DNA of 64,000 bases from Microcosmobacter mediterraneus (GCF_031846265.1 NZ_JAVRIA010000004.1:234844-298843); one strand, 5' to 3'; counted from the first letter of the stretch, positions 1 to 9,197 are shown. Translations and numbers: made by a program. Notes: generated from the sequence alone by a model not told the origin.

Positions 1-200
1 ACATTATGATTGTATACAGAGTTATCGTTAAAAGCATTGTTGTCTGGCCCAAGAATATTATTACCAATAAGTACAATATCACCTTTTAAATCTCGATCAA
101 ACCTTGGTGTAAAAGGCTCATAATTTTGTGCGTTAATTTGTAGGCCAAAACATAATAGCAAGAAGATTATGGCAATTTTAGAAAATGTAGGTCTTTTCAT
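1..200 (-). CDS. N-terminus of a large secreted protein (partial)
   Basis: Only the first 66 or so codons lie in the window and the rest runs off the left edge. The start is ATG at 200. The protein opens with a clear signal peptide (MKRPTFSKIAIIFLLLCF, then a cut near INAQ). It continues with a segment of the type FTPRFDRDLKGDIVLIGNNI, which I associate with giant flavobacterial surface proteins that carry T9SS type B sorting tails. It is the last visible member of a minus-strand series with the PorP/SprF-like gene (70 nt gap) and the type B sorted protein upstream, an arrangement typical of SprF with its adhesin partner. The adhesin role is inference. Confidence 0.7.
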   Translation of the reverse strand, partial: MKRPTFSKIAIIFLLLCFGLQINAQNYEPFTPRFDRDLKGDIVLIGNNILGPDNNAFNDNSVYNHN

Positions 201-269
201 GATAATTAGTTTTTATTAATTCTACATTTAGTTTTGGGCGATAACTAAAAATAGAATTAGCCTTAGTTG

Positions 270-2711
270 TTAGTTTTCAATTTTTATTAGTGACATGTTA
301 GTATTGTATGGATTATTTCCTTTTGATTTTAATGCGTCATTAGCTGAATTGATATCGTTGAATTTTACATAATAGATATAGTATTTACTGGTGTTAACAT
401 CATAAAAGAAATCTATGTTTGTTACACCTGAAGCATATACCTGTTTTACAAATTCATCTCTTTTAGATTTATCTGTATGAACAGCAAGTACTAGATAGTA
501 GCCATTATCTATATTGTTAATATTCTTTAAAATAGATATGTTATTACTTTGTGTTTCTCCAAAATCTAAATCAGAAGTTTTTAAAGGATTCCCATCTATA
601 GATGTTGTTTGTTTTATGTTTTGTAAAGCTGCTCTATCTTGTGCATAACGCTCTTCTTCATTATCAAAAGCAGCACGTTTAATTCTACGTCGTTTCTCAA
701 ATTCTGTAGCAACTCTAATTTCTTCTAATCTCTTATCTAAATTAGTGCGTGTTAATAGGGCTTTAGCTTGCTCAGCATTTATCTCTTTTATTTTCTTCTT
801 ATAGAATAAATAGACTTCACTGTTTGTAATAGTGTCTGCTTCAAACAAACGATCATATAAAGCCATTAATTCTTCTAATTTGGTATTTCGATCTTTAATT
901 ACAATATCTAAATCTGCTTTAATAGCGTTTAATTTATTATTCTCAGCAGTGATACTTTTAAATGGTTTTGGCTCTACAGCAATACCTTGCTCACTTAGAT
1001 CGTTCTCTTCTTTTAAGTCTTTTAAATCTTGGTTTTTGATTTTAACGATATCATTAAACTCTTTTAATAAGTTATTCTGAGCTTGTTTTGAATTTTCTGC
1101 ATCTTTAGCTAATGCCAATAATGCTTTTCCATCTTCATCTTTAGGATTAGATATTAATTCTTTTTTTGCTTCTTGCTCAGCCAATAACTTAGCTTGTGCT
1201 TCAGCTTCCTCTTTTGCTTTTTGTTCTGCTAGTAATTTAGCTTGTGCTTCAGCTTCCTCTTTTGCTTCTTGTTCAGCCAATAGCTTAGCTTGTGCTTCAG
1301 CTTCCTCTTTTGCTTTTTGCTCAGCTAATAGTTTTGCTTGCGCTTCAGCTTCCTCTTTTGCTTTTTGTTCTGCTAGTAATTTAGCTTGTGCTTCGGCTTC
1401 CTCTTTAGCTTCTTGCTCAGCTAGTAATTTAGCTTGTGCTTCAGCTTCCTCTTTTGCTTTTTGTTCAGCCAATTGTTTAGCTTGTGCTTCGGCTTCCTCT
1501 TTTGCTTTTTGCTCAGCTAATAGTTTTGCTTGCGCTTCAGCTTCCTCTTTTGCTTCAGTTTTTTCTGCATTTGCTTTTTGTTCTTTTGCTATACTAGCCT
1601 CAGCCTCTTTTTTGGCTTTTAGTTTAGCATCTCGTTCTGCTTTTTGTTGAGCAGCTAGTAATCTATTTTCTTCAATTTGTGCTTTTCGCACTTCTGCTAA
1701 TTTTTTATTAGCCTCTATTTGTTCTTTAGATAGTTTAGGTTTTCTATTATTACCTGATAATAATCCTGCTACTTCATCTTCACTGCTGTAATCATAACGT
1801 TTATTTGTTTTAAAGCGATAAGCCAAAGTAATATCATGAGATGGTCCAAAATTGGTTAAATCACCAAGACCTTTTTCAAAATTATATTCTATAGCAAACT
1901 GCTCTGTAATATTAAGTCCAAGACCTCCTGAAATACCAAATACATTATTATAACCAACTTGAGCCCAAATACCTTTTGGTACAGTAACCATTGCTAATGC
2001 TGAAATTATAGTTTCATCTTTTCTAAATTCTGATCGTAATAAACCAGAGAATTTGCTCTCATCAAAAAAACCTGCACTATCCATGTAACCTGTATACATG
2101 ATATGACCTTGGATACCTTGTTGAGGATTGTCTTCAATCATGGTTGAGTTTTGAATATTGTATACGACGAGATTGTTTACTGATACACCAAAATCAAAAA
2201 ATTCTGTTCCAAAATTAATTCCAGGATTTAATGTAAGTAAGAAGTTTTCAGGCACATTTTGAAATGATGGATCATCAAAATTTGTGATTACGTTTGAGGT
2301 ATTAATACCACTTTTATAAGCACCAATATTAACACCAAAAGTAAGGTTGTTATCTGTTGCTAGTCTTGCGTTATAAGCAAAGTTAAGAACACCACCAAAA
2401 GTGGTTAATACACCATAATTTTGTTGAAAAAATCCAACTCCAGCACCTATGTTTTCAGCAAAGCGACCTGAAAAACTTGCCAAATATGTATTTGGAGCGT
2501 CATTAAACTGAACCCATTCTCGCTTATTATAAACACTAATAAATTTAGTTTGTTCTCTTACAAAACTAAAGGTTGGGTTAATGACATAACGATTAAAAGT
2601 TAACGAGTTTCTTACAGGAAGGTTAAGCGAAACCACAGCATCCTCTTCTTGAGAATAGATAAACTGTATTGAACAGATAGATAATAATAATATGAGTAGT
2701 ATAGTTTTCAT
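270..2711 (-). CDS. PorP/SprF-family T9SS outer-membrane protein with coiled-coil and SPOR-like C-terminal extension
   Basis: 813 residues. After a signal peptide (cut near residue 20) residues about 25-305 match the PorP/SprF barrel family, with typical segments such as NSLTFNRYVINPTFSFV and GLGLNITEQFAIEYNFEKG. Family members of about 300 residues help specific T9SS cargo reach the surface. This one is nearly three times longer. Residues about 330-540 are Ala/Glu/Lys-rich coiled coil with eight tandem 16-residue units, and residues 736-813 (from NGYYLVLAVHTDKSKRDEF) look like a SPOR-type fold that could bind peptidoglycan. It starts 1 nt after the type B protein at 2713, so the two are probably cotranscribed. 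The barrel call is firm; the SPOR call is by pattern only. Confidence 0.85.
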   Translation of the reverse strand: MKTILLILLLSICSIQFIYSQEEDAVVSLNLPVRNSLTFNRYVINPTFSFVREQTKFISVYNKREWVQFNDAPNTYLASFSGRFAENIGAGVGFFQQNYGVLTTFGGVLNFAYNARLATDNNLTFGVNIGAYKSGINTSNVITNFDDPSFQNVPENFLLTLNPGINFGTEFFDFGVSVNNLVVYNIQNSTMIEDNPQQGIQGHIMYTGYMDSAGFFDESKFSGLLRSEFRKDETIISALAMVTVPKGIWAQVGYNNVFGISGGLGLNITEQFAIEYNFEKGLGDLTNFGPSHDITLAYRFKTNKRYDYSSEDEVAGLLSGNNRKPKLSKEQIEANKKLAEVRKAQIEENRLLAAQQKAERDAKLKAKKEAEASIAKEQKANAEKTEAKEEAEAQAKLLAEQKAKEEAEAQAKQLAEQKAKEEAEAQAKLLAEQEAKEEAEAQAKLLAEQKAKEEAEAQAKLLAEQKAKEEAEAQAKLLAEQEAKEEAEAQAKLLAEQKAKEEAEAQAKLLAEQEAKKELISNPKDEDGKALLALAKDAENSKQAQNNLLKEFNDIVKIKNQDLKDLKEENDLSEQGIAVEPKPFKSITAENNKLNAIKADLDIVIKDRNTKLEELMALYDRLFEADTITNSEVYLFYKKKIKEINAEQAKALLTRTNLDKRLEEIRVATEFEKRRRIKRAAFDNEEERYAQDRAALQNIKQTTSIDGNPLKTSDLDFGETQSNNISILKNINNIDNGYYLVLAVHTDKSKRDEFVKQVYASGVTNIDFFYDVNTSKYYIYYVKFNDINSANDALKSKGNNPYNTNMSLIKIEN
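1158..1541 (-). repeat. Eight tandem 48-bp coding repeats (16-residue coiled-coil unit)
   Basis: Eight consecutive copies of a 16-residue unit, AEAQAKLLAEQKAKEE with small variants (K/E at position 12, Q for L in unit 2, KKE ending unit 8). Nucleotide copies differ mainly at third positions, for example gct/gcc and tta/cta. The copy number is likely to vary between strains by slippage. The 16-residue period with charged and Leu positions suits a long helix. Confidence 0.95.
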
Positions 2712-2712
2712 A

Positions 2713-4176
2713 TTATTTAACTACTGTGATTGAGCCTTTTTTAGTATCACCTTCTTGTGTTGTTATTATATAGTAATAGACTTGGTTAATATTTGACAAA
2801 TTCAAATCTTCTTCAGGCCAGTTATTTAAGTAATCGTTGGTTTGCATTATTACTTTTCCACGATTAGTCATGATCATAACTTCAGTGTTAGTTCCGCTTA
2901 TATATTGTATCGGAATAACCCAAGTATCGTTTATGCCATCACCATTTGGACTTATTACATTTGGTATTTTAGCCACATCTGGAAAAGGATCCATTGCTTC
3001 TTCTATGGTGAATAATAATTCTCTAGAGCCTGTGCAACCAACAGTTTCTGTAATAACAACTTTATAGTCGCCAAATTCAGATGCTTCATAAGTGTCTTGA
3101 TTAGCTCCAGAAATTAACTGTCCATTTAAGAACCATTCAAACTCAGGGCTAATGGCATCTGTTGTTATAATAATGTCTACAGACTCACCATCCTCAATAG
3201 TTGTAATATCATCTACATTAATATCACTATTAAATAACTCACTCATAAGATCTATTGAACCTGAAGCTGTACAATCAACTAAATCTACAATCACATCAAA
3301 TACACCAGATTCATTAGTCTGATACATTTGATTTGTTGCACCTTCAATGAGTTCACCATCCTTATACCATTGGTAGCTATTACCACCAATAGTACTCAAT
3401 GTTGTAAGTCCTTGTTCTGGGCAATATGGATTTCCTAAGCTAGAAACAATAGTTGCATTGGCTTCACCAGCAACAGCCTCACTAATAGTAACTCGATTAG
3501 AAAATGAATTAGACGTACAAGTACCATAATTAGTTTCTACAAAATAAGTGCCTTCATCACTAACCAAAAGACTTGATCCTTCAGCAACAAAAACTGAAGT
3601 TGTTGGACCTGTTTCTTTATACCAATTATAGGTTAACGATGGATAGTTTAATGGAGAATCATTAGTTCCGTTGCCTGGATTATCTATAGTTAATAGATAA
3701 CTTCCTCCAGTACAATATGCTCCAGTAGATACTAAATTATTGATGGTAAATGGAGAATCTTGTAATTTATAATATGCAGCAAAGGCTGATGAACCAGCAC
3801 TGGTTGCAACAGGTGCAGTACTTTTAATTCGTATTCTGTAATTTTCACCAGCTGTTGTTTCTGGTATTGAAAAATTTAAAGTAGCAGGAGAAGAGGTAAT
3901 CACTCCAGCTGCTGAAGTATAAACCACAGTACTATTTGAAAAATCACCATCAGCATCAGACATTTCTATGATAAATTGATTTGATGCTTCTACAACTGTA
4001 TCTGGTGAAAACACAAAAGTTGTGCTGTAAGTATTAAAAGACTCACTAGCACAAGCTTGACTAAAACCTAAATTTGGTGTTCCAATAACGATTTGAGCAT
4101 TTACTTTATGTATACTCAAATAGAGCAAAAAGTAAATGCTTATAATTATGGTATTAGCAAGTTTTGAATGAAACAT
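2713..4176 (-). CDS. Secreted protein with T9SS type B (gliding motility-associated) C-terminal domain
   Basis: 487 residues. The N-terminal signal peptide (hydrophobic residues 9-21, then VNAQ) is followed by beta-rich, Ig/PKD-like modules with paired cysteines such as GAYCTGGSYLL, GTCTS and VDCTASGS. The last 85 residues carry the CHU_C/type B sorting signature: PNVISPNGDGINDTWVIP, then MIMTNRGKVIMQ and a final KGSITVVK strand. Such tails direct export through the T9SS and attachment at the surface. It lies 1 nt upstream of the PorP/SprF-like gene, so that protein may be its dedicated partner. The binding target is unknown. Confidence 0.85.
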   Translation of the reverse strand: MFHSKLANTIIISIYFLLYLSIHKVNAQIVIGTPNLGFSQACASESFNTYSTTFVFSPDTVVEASNQFIIEMSDADGDFSNSTVVYTSAAGVITSSPATLNFSIPETTAGENYRIRIKSTAPVATSAGSSAFAAYYKLQDSPFTINNLVSTGAYCTGGSYLLTIDNPGNGTNDSPLNYPSLTYNWYKETGPTTSVFVAEGSSLLVSDEGTYFVETNYGTCTSNSFSNRVTISEAVAGEANATIVSSLGNPYCPEQGLTTLSTIGGNSYQWYKDGELIEGATNQMYQTNESGVFDVIVDLVDCTASGSIDLMSELFNSDINVDDITTIEDGESVDIIITTDAISPEFEWFLNGQLISGANQDTYEASEFGDYKVVITETVGCTGSRELLFTIEEAMDPFPDVAKIPNVISPNGDGINDTWVIPIQYISGTNTEVMIMTNRGKVIMQTNDYLNNWPEEDLNLSNINQVYYYIITTQEGDTKKGSITVVK

Positions 4177-4242
4177 TTAGGTTAAGTATTTTTTTCTATA
4201 AGCTTTTTATATAAAGATTTAGGGTGTAATGATTAATGATAA

Positions 4243-5559
4243 TTAGTCGTCATCATCGTCAATAAGATCGTTAGATGCAATAATTCTGTTAATACGAAGT
4301 CTAAAATCTGGGCGTTTAGAATTGTGAGAATCTATAAATGTTTCAGAGTCTGGCCCTTTTGAGTAAACATTATCAAAGGCTCTACTACCATACCAGCTTT
4401 CTAGGTCATCATTATTGCTAAATCCTTTTCTAAATATATTGCCTTTGCAATTGTTAAAATATGTACGTGTAAAACTTATCTTATTAAGATTTTCGTTGTT
4501 TATTTTAATTTTAGAATCAAAAATAACAGCAGGATTAAATCCAGAAATCACACTTTTATCAATAGAGAAAGACGTGTCATTTCCAACATAAATTGCTTCA
4601 TTTACTAAGCCAATTTTAATATCGTTTTCTAAATCTGAACTAAGATTGATTAAAGTTAAGTTTTCAGCTTCGACATTGGTCTGCTTTTTAGTAAGGTCTG
4701 CATCTTCAATATCTTCATAGGCGTTTACCATAATGCATCTAGAAACATCAGAGCCAGATACATAAGGTGATCTTATTGCCAAAGAATTAATTAAATTGCA
4801 TTGTGTACCATAGTTAAATTCATAATCATTGTTATTAGATTTATACGATATTAATCGTTCTAAAATAACATTTCCACCTAAGACGTTAAACGAGTTGCCT
4901 TCGCAGTAACTAACCATTATATTTTCTACAATGGTTTGCTGACCAACTCCTGCTAATGTTAGAGCGTTAAAGTAGCCATAAGATTTAGTTCGTTTTCCAG
5001 CATATTCTATCCTAACATATCTAAAAATACCAGAATCACTTTCAATATTTTCACCACCATAACTGATGCTTTCAAAATCTGAAGGACGTAAACCATAGTT
5101 TAAAGATGCTTCGTTTCCAAATTTGCTTGTAGGAGCATCACCAAGAATAAATATTCCGCCCCAATCTCCTGGCTTCTTTACACTTCTACTAGAAGTAAAA
5201 ATGATTGGATCAGTGTGTGTACCATCTGCTATGATTTTAGAATCTTTACTTATCGTCAAAGATCCTTTAGTTTTAAAGTCTCCGATAATTACAGTTCCAG
5301 GCTCAATAGTTAAAGTTGTGCTATCTGTAACAAAAACATCACCTAGAAGGAGGTAGATGTCTCTTTTGTAAAGCTTAGTGTCTTTTGTGATATCACCACT
5401 CAAAATCTGAGTAGGTTTCCCGTACTCAACTTTGTTTGGTTTAAACTCTGTCCATGGATTTAACCAATTGTTGTAACCAATTATTCCTTTTTCTTGCTGT
5501 GAGAAAGAATAACTACAAACAAGGGTGAATACTAACGTTAGAAGCGTAAATTTTTTCAT
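4243..5559 (-). CDS. Secreted right-handed beta-helix protein
   Basis: I chose the ATG at 5559 (MKKFTLLTLVFTLVCSYSFSQ) because it gives a clean signal peptide; an upstream ATG at 5595 would only add 12 non-signal residues. The mature part of about 418 residues has the repeated beta-strand pattern seen in bacteroidete beta-helix proteins: LTIEPGTVIIGD, GSLTISKDSKIIADG, DPIIFTSSR, GDWGGIFILGDAPTS and RYVRIEYAGKRT. The C-terminus ends in an Asp run (LIDDDDD) with no T9SS tail or lipobox. It sits 66 nt upstream of the type B protein on the same strand. The function is unknown; a surface or periplasmic structural role is a guess. Confidence 0.75.
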   Translation of the reverse strand: MKKFTLLTLVFTLVCSYSFSQQEKGIIGYNNWLNPWTEFKPNKVEYGKPTQILSGDITKDTKLYKRDIYLLLGDVFVTDSTTLTIEPGTVIIGDFKTKGSLTISKDSKIIADGTHTDPIIFTSSRSVKKPGDWGGIFILGDAPTSKFGNEASLNYGLRPSDFESISYGGENIESDSGIFRYVRIEYAGKRTKSYGYFNALTLAGVGQQTIVENIMVSYCEGNSFNVLGGNVILERLISYKSNNNDYEFNYGTQCNLINSLAIRSPYVSGSDVSRCIMVNAYEDIEDADLTKKQTNVEAENLTLINLSSDLENDIKIGLVNEAIYVGNDTSFSIDKSVISGFNPAVIFDSKIKINNENLNKISFTRTYFNNCKGNIFRKGFSNNDDLESWYGSRAFDNVYSKGPDSETFIDSHNSKRPDFRLRINRIIASNDLIDDDDD

Positions 5560-5771
5560 CGTAGTTAAGTTATTATAGTTTAGATAAGTGGGCACTTATT
5601 TATTTATATCAAACATAAGTACTTACCTTATGAAATGCAAATAATATCGATGAAATACACTATATTAATATCAAAAATAGAAAATTCTTACAAAAATGAG
5701 CCAATGACTAAGTGGAAATTAAGAGATTATTGTATACTATAAAAAACACTAATAGATAAACAGCATAAAAA

Positions 5772-5800
5772 AAACCTCGATATAAGACATATCGAGGTTT
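5772..5800 (-). terminator. Rho-independent terminator for the 5830-6282 gene
   Basis: A 12-bp perfect stem (aaacctcgatat / atatcgaggttt) with a 5-nt loop is followed on the minus strand by a T-rich run. It lies 30 nt past the stop codon of the minus-strand gene. Confidence 0.85.
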
Positions 5801-5829
5801 TACAACTAACTAATAAGACTAACAACTAA

Positions 5830-6282
5830 CTAATCTGTTTTGTAATCATTGTAAGTATGCAATGATTTTAAGGTTTCCTCATAAAATAATATGGCAGCAA
5901 TTAAATCGCCAGTATCAGAATAAGGTAATATTTTCTCTTGAAAAGCTATGGTGCTATCAAAATATTCAACTGAAGCTTTTCGGTTTTCTTGTAATGCTTT
6001 TTTATTGTCTTTTGTAACAGGTATACCTAAAGATTCCATAGTTATACCAGGTTTGGTTGCAAAAGCAATATTTGGAAGGATATTTACAATAACTTCTATT
6101 CGTTCACTATATAGTTGAAGTAATTCTCCTTTAGTCTTTTTATTTAATTCGTCGTGGTTGTGGTATTTTGAAATATTTACTTTACCACTAATCATGTTGA
6201 TAGGATCTTTTTTCTTTTGTGAAAAAACAGTGCTACATGTTAATGTTAAAATGAGAGTAAATAAAGTAAGTTTTGTCTTCAT
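5830..6282 (-). CDS. Small secreted protein of unknown function
   Basis: About 150 residues when started at ATG 6282 (MKTKLTLFTLILTLTCSTVFSQ), which gives a standard signal peptide; an ATG at 6315 would add 11 residues. The mature protein is mostly helical and charged, with no cysteines after the signal and no motif I recognise. It has its own terminator at 5772-5800 and so looks monocistronic. A short helical periplasmic protein is all that can be said. Confidence 0.6.
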   Translation of the reverse strand: MKTKLTLFTLILTLTCSTVFSQKKKDPINMISGKVNISKYHNHDELNKKTKGELLQLYSERIEVIVNILPNIAFATKPGITMESLGIPVTKDNKKALQENRKASVEYFDSTIAFQEKILPYSDTGDLIAAILFYEETLKSLHTYNDYKTD

Positions 6283-6717
6283 TATTAAAGTTTTTAGTAG
6301 ATGTTGGGTGAACAAATCTATATAATTATTTAATTAAAACAACATTTTTTAGTGTTTTTTTACAAATTATTTTCACGATTAAATGTAAAATATTACAGAT
6401 AAACTGCATTTTTACTAGATAAAAAGCATATTTAAACGACGAAATACTTCTCTTCTTTTTGCTCTATTTTTATGCCTTTTTTTTGAAATACTAGCCTAAA
6501 TTATGTAGTAAAAGTATAATCAAAGTGAAGTTTATTTTAAGAAATAATTTATGAACCCTAATAATTTAAGCTACTAATAAGGTGTTTTTTTAAGCTTTTA
6601 ATCGTCATTTTTTACATGAATTTTCAGTTTATCGTAAAAATAAATGCGTTCATGAGATTTTTTTAAGAGAGAGCACTAATTATCAGACATTTGGAATAAC
6701 CCTAAATCTTATTCCTG
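6283..6717. other. AT-rich divergent intergenic region with start-proximal hairpin
   Basis: About 435 nt between divergent genes, with no ORF of note. It should hold both promoters, though I see no perfect TAnnTTTG box. A hairpin (ggaataa 6693-6699 with ttattcc 6709-6715) ends 2 nt before the ATG at 6718 and could limit access to that start codon. Confidence 0.5.
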
Positions 6718-7308
6718 ATGAAAAATCAAATTTCACTTTTTTGTCTTATCATTACTTTATCTGTAAATCTGTCTATTTTTTCACAAGACAGTTTCACTAG
6801 TTTTAATGACTATACCAAGTTACAATTAACTAATACAGATACTATTCCTGGCTTCTCTGATAAAGAGAACAAACTTAAAATTTCTGGTACTATCTTTTTG
6901 CATGATGGTGTAACACCTGCAAAAGATGTTATACTATATATAGAGCAGGCTGATGAACATGGTGATTTTGATTTAAGAACAGATAATGATAATCGTTACG
7001 TTCATAATAGAGGTTGGATTAAAACTGATGCTAATGGTCGTTATACGTTTTTTACCTATGTTCCAGGTGGAGATAGACGTTATAAACTATTACAGCAATT
7101 ATTCCCAATAATAAAAGAGCCTTCAAAGAAAGAGTATGAGTTGTCAACTTTTCTATTTGATGACGATCCGTTACTTACTAAACTATGTCGTAAACGAATT
7201 ACAAAGAAAGGTGATCCTTCAAGAATTCTAAAACTAACCAAGCAAGACGATTTATTGGTTGTAGAAAAAGACATTGTTTTATCTAACAACTCGCAAGAAG
7301 CTAGATAA
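6718..7308 (+). CDS. Secreted intradiol-dioxygenase-like fold protein, apparently lacking the metal histidines
   Basis: 196 residues with a signal peptide (cut near IFSQ, residue 23). Residues about 50-130 follow the beta-sandwich pattern of the intradiol ring-cleavage dioxygenase superfamily: KISGTIFLHDGVTPAKDVILYIEQ, then RGWIKTDANGRYTFFTYVPGG, followed by FLFDDDPLLTKLCRKRI. Active enzymes have a P-x-H-I-H type motif after the YxFxTxxPG strand to bind Fe(III). Here the corresponding stretch (GDRRYKLLQQLFP) has no His, so it may be a non-catalytic homologue. The fold call is by pattern and moderately sure. It is followed 76 nt later by a DUF4251 lipoprotein, with no terminator seen between them. 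Confidence 0.6.
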   Translation: MKNQISLFCLIITLSVNLSIFSQDSFTSFNDYTKLQLTNTDTIPGFSDKENKLKISGTIFLHDGVTPAKDVILYIEQADEHGDFDLRTDNDNRYVHNRGWIKTDANGRYTFFTYVPGGDRRYKLLQQLFPIIKEPSKKEYELSTFLFDDDPLLTKLCRKRITKKGDPSRILKLTKQDDLLVVEKDIVLSNNSQEAR

Positions 7309-7384
7309 TATCATTTTCTTTATATAGTGTTAAAAGACAATGGCCTGAGCTAAATAATCACTATCTTTTCGTAAAATTGATCTT

Positions 7385-7942
7385 ATGAAAATTAAGATAG
7401 TCTTTCTATTGGTGCTAAGCTTATGTCTGTTTTCCTGCGCTTCTACTAAAACATCAGCCACAGCAGAACAATTACGTATATTTCAATCTATCATAGATGG
7501 TGAACCCTATATCATAGAATCTGATTTTGCTTTTCCGCAGAATACAAACGCTATGATGCAGTTACAAAATTCTGGTATATTAAATCCTTCAAACAGAAAT
7601 ATGAGTCGTATTAGTTTAATTGGTAATCCAAACCAATTAACTATAACAGGCAAGGAGGTAAGCTCACAGTTACCTTATTTTGGAGAAGTACAAGTACCTT
7701 CAAGAGTTAATACTAATAATGGTATTGTACTGCAAGGATCTGTTGAAAATTATGATGTTAAAGAAGGAAAGGGAGGGAGTTATATTATAAATTTCAATGC
7801 AAAAAGTACTAACGAAGGTTTTAAGGTTACTATTCAAATCTACCCAAACCTTAGAATAGCAATGCTCCTAAACGGATCAAAACGATTACCTATTAGATAT
7901 ACAGGAAAAATAAAGCTACTAGAAAACTCTTCTAATATCTAG
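7385..7942 (+). CDS. DUF4251-like lipoprotein
   Basis: 185 residues. The lipobox LFSC places the lipidated Cys at residue 18 (MKIKIVFLLVLSLCLFSC). The rest follows the DUF4251 pattern I know from Bacteroidota: IIDGEPYIIESDFAFPQNT, then NRNMSRISLIGNPNQLTITGKEVSSQLPYFGE, a GIVLQGSVENYDV strand and a KVTIQIYPNLRIAMLLNGSKR strand near the end. It is likely anchored in the outer or inner membrane facing the periplasm. Its function is not known to me. It may be cotranscribed with the gene at 6718. Confidence 0.75.
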   Translation: MKIKIVFLLVLSLCLFSCASTKTSATAEQLRIFQSIIDGEPYIIESDFAFPQNTNAMMQLQNSGILNPSNRNMSRISLIGNPNQLTITGKEVSSQLPYFGEVQVPSRVNTNNGIVLQGSVENYDVKEGKGGSYIINFNAKSTNEGFKVTIQIYPNLRIAMLLNGSKRLPIRYTGKIKLLENSSNI

Positions 7943-8123
7943 ATAGTGACATTATTTATTTCATAATGTTTTATATTCACAACTTAATCAAAGCGATCAA
8001 ACTCTTTTAATTTCTGGTAAAAACAACGTTTTACTAAAAACTATCTATTAAAAGTTGAAACGTTTTCAGGAGATATTACATTAACATTGTTATATAAGTA
8101 GAAAAGAAAAAAAATTAATTGCT

Positions 8124-8543
8124 ATGAAAAAGTTACTTATTATTTTATTAACACTATCACTATTTAATTGTTCCACTGACGATTCTAATCCTGTTTATGA
8201 AAACGATCCTGAAGCTACTATTGTTGGTCGCTGGATTTTACCAGGATTTGAAAGTAATTTTCGTCTTGAGTTTACTGAAACCAAACGATTTGACATCTAC
8301 GGATTAGATGGTGTTTTTCCAACATTAGAAGAGTTTAACGAGCAAAACCCTCAACTTACAGGTTTAGATTGGTATTATGAAGGTGAAGTTTTAGTCGTAG
8401 ATTTAAACTTTGGAAATTTCTTGCGTTTAACTCCAGAATTCACCTGCAATAATTATGTTGTAAAATGGGTTGATGAAAATGGAGACGATGCTGGTTACTA
8501 CTACAGAGATGGTTATGATATCACAAATTGTGATGATTTATAA
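8124..8543 (+). CDS. Small lipoprotein of unknown function
   Basis: 139 residues with a lipobox (SLFNC, Cys16) in MKKLLIILLTLSLFNCSTDDSN. The mature part is acidic and Trp/Tyr-rich (IVGRWILPGFESNF, DWYYEGEVLVVDLNFG, GYYYRDGYDITNCDD), a pattern like the short lipocalin-type lipoproteins common in flavobacteria, but I cannot name a family. A terminator lies 28 nt downstream. The 180-nt gap upstream makes it probably a separate unit. Confidence 0.65.
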   Translation: MKKLLIILLTLSLFNCSTDDSNPVYENDPEATIVGRWILPGFESNFRLEFTETKRFDIYGLDGVFPTLEEFNEQNPQLTGLDWYYEGEVLVVDLNFGNFLRLTPEFTCNNYVVKWVDENGDDAGYYYRDGYDITNCDDL

Positions 8544-8570
8544 TCTATAAAAACCGCTATATACTAAAAA

Positions 8571-8597
8571 GTCATAACGATTTCGTTATGGCTTTTT
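8571..8597 (+). terminator. Rho-independent terminator
   Basis: The stem gtcataacg / cgttatggc (one wobble) closes a 4-nt loop and is followed by a T run. It ends the lipoprotein gene at 8124. Confidence 0.8.
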
Positions 8598-8719
8598 ATG
8601 TGATATGACAAAATATTGCTTAATTATTACATATATAATACTATTTAGTTTCATTTGTCTAAAGTAAAACGTAAATTGTCATTATTGAATGTATTATAAA
8701 AAAACCTCTTAAATAATTT

Positions 8720-9178
8720 ATGGGAAAATCGCAACAGACTTACAGTAAAAGCGAAAAAGAAAAAAAACGTTTAAAAAAGCGCGAGGATAAGAGAAAGAAG
8801 ATGGAAGCGCGCAAATTAGAAAAAGAAGAGAATGGCTCCAAAGGTATTGAGTTTGCCTATGTAGATCATAATGGACATTTGGTTGATGCACCACCAGACC
8901 CTTCTTTAAAAGTAAAAGTAAAAGCTAAAAACATAGAGGTTAGTATTCCTAAAACATTAGAAAGCGATAAAGAAGCTTTTGATCCTATTAGAAAAGGTTC
9001 TGTGTCATTTTTTGATCATTCCAAAGGTTTTGGTTTTATTATAGATTCTGAAAATAACGAAAAATACTTCACTCATGTTAGTGGTCTCATTGACGAAATA
9101 GATGAAAACGACAAGGTCTCTTTTGAATTAGAAAAAGGACAACGAGGAATGAATGCTGTTCGTGTTAAAAAGGCATAA
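8720..9178 (+). CDS. Cold-shock-domain protein with basic N-terminal extension
   Basis: 152 residues. Residues 1-45 are a highly charged Lys/Arg/Glu helix (KSEKEKKRLKKREDKRKK). Residues about 92-152 form a cold-shock domain: KGSVSFFDHSKGFGFIID contains RNP1 (KGFGFI) and KYFTHVSGL the RNP2-like strand. Cold-shock domains bind single-stranded RNA or DNA. The basic arm should add nonspecific nucleic-acid affinity. It sits 70 nt upstream of a classic short Csp gene, which its domain resembles closely (both end HVSGL/HISGLIDEI then a charged turn), suggesting local duplication. Confidence 0.9.
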   Translation: MGKSQQTYSKSEKEKKRLKKREDKRKKMEARKLEKEENGSKGIEFAYVDHNGHLVDAPPDPSLKVKVKAKNIEVSIPKTLESDKEAFDPIRKGSVSFFDHSKGFGFIIDSENNEKYFTHVSGLIDEIDENDKVSFELEKGQRGMNAVRVKKA

Positions 9179-9189
9179 TCTATTTTCCA

Positions 9190-9197
9190 TAACTTTG
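9190..9197 (+). promoter_or_regulatory. Candidate -7 box (TAACTTTG) of the Csp gene
   Basis: It matches the Bacteroidota -7 consensus TAnnTTTG and lies 52 nt before the ATG at 9249, leaving a leader of about 45 nt. I see no convincing -33 TTTG, so this is tentative. Confidence 0.4.
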
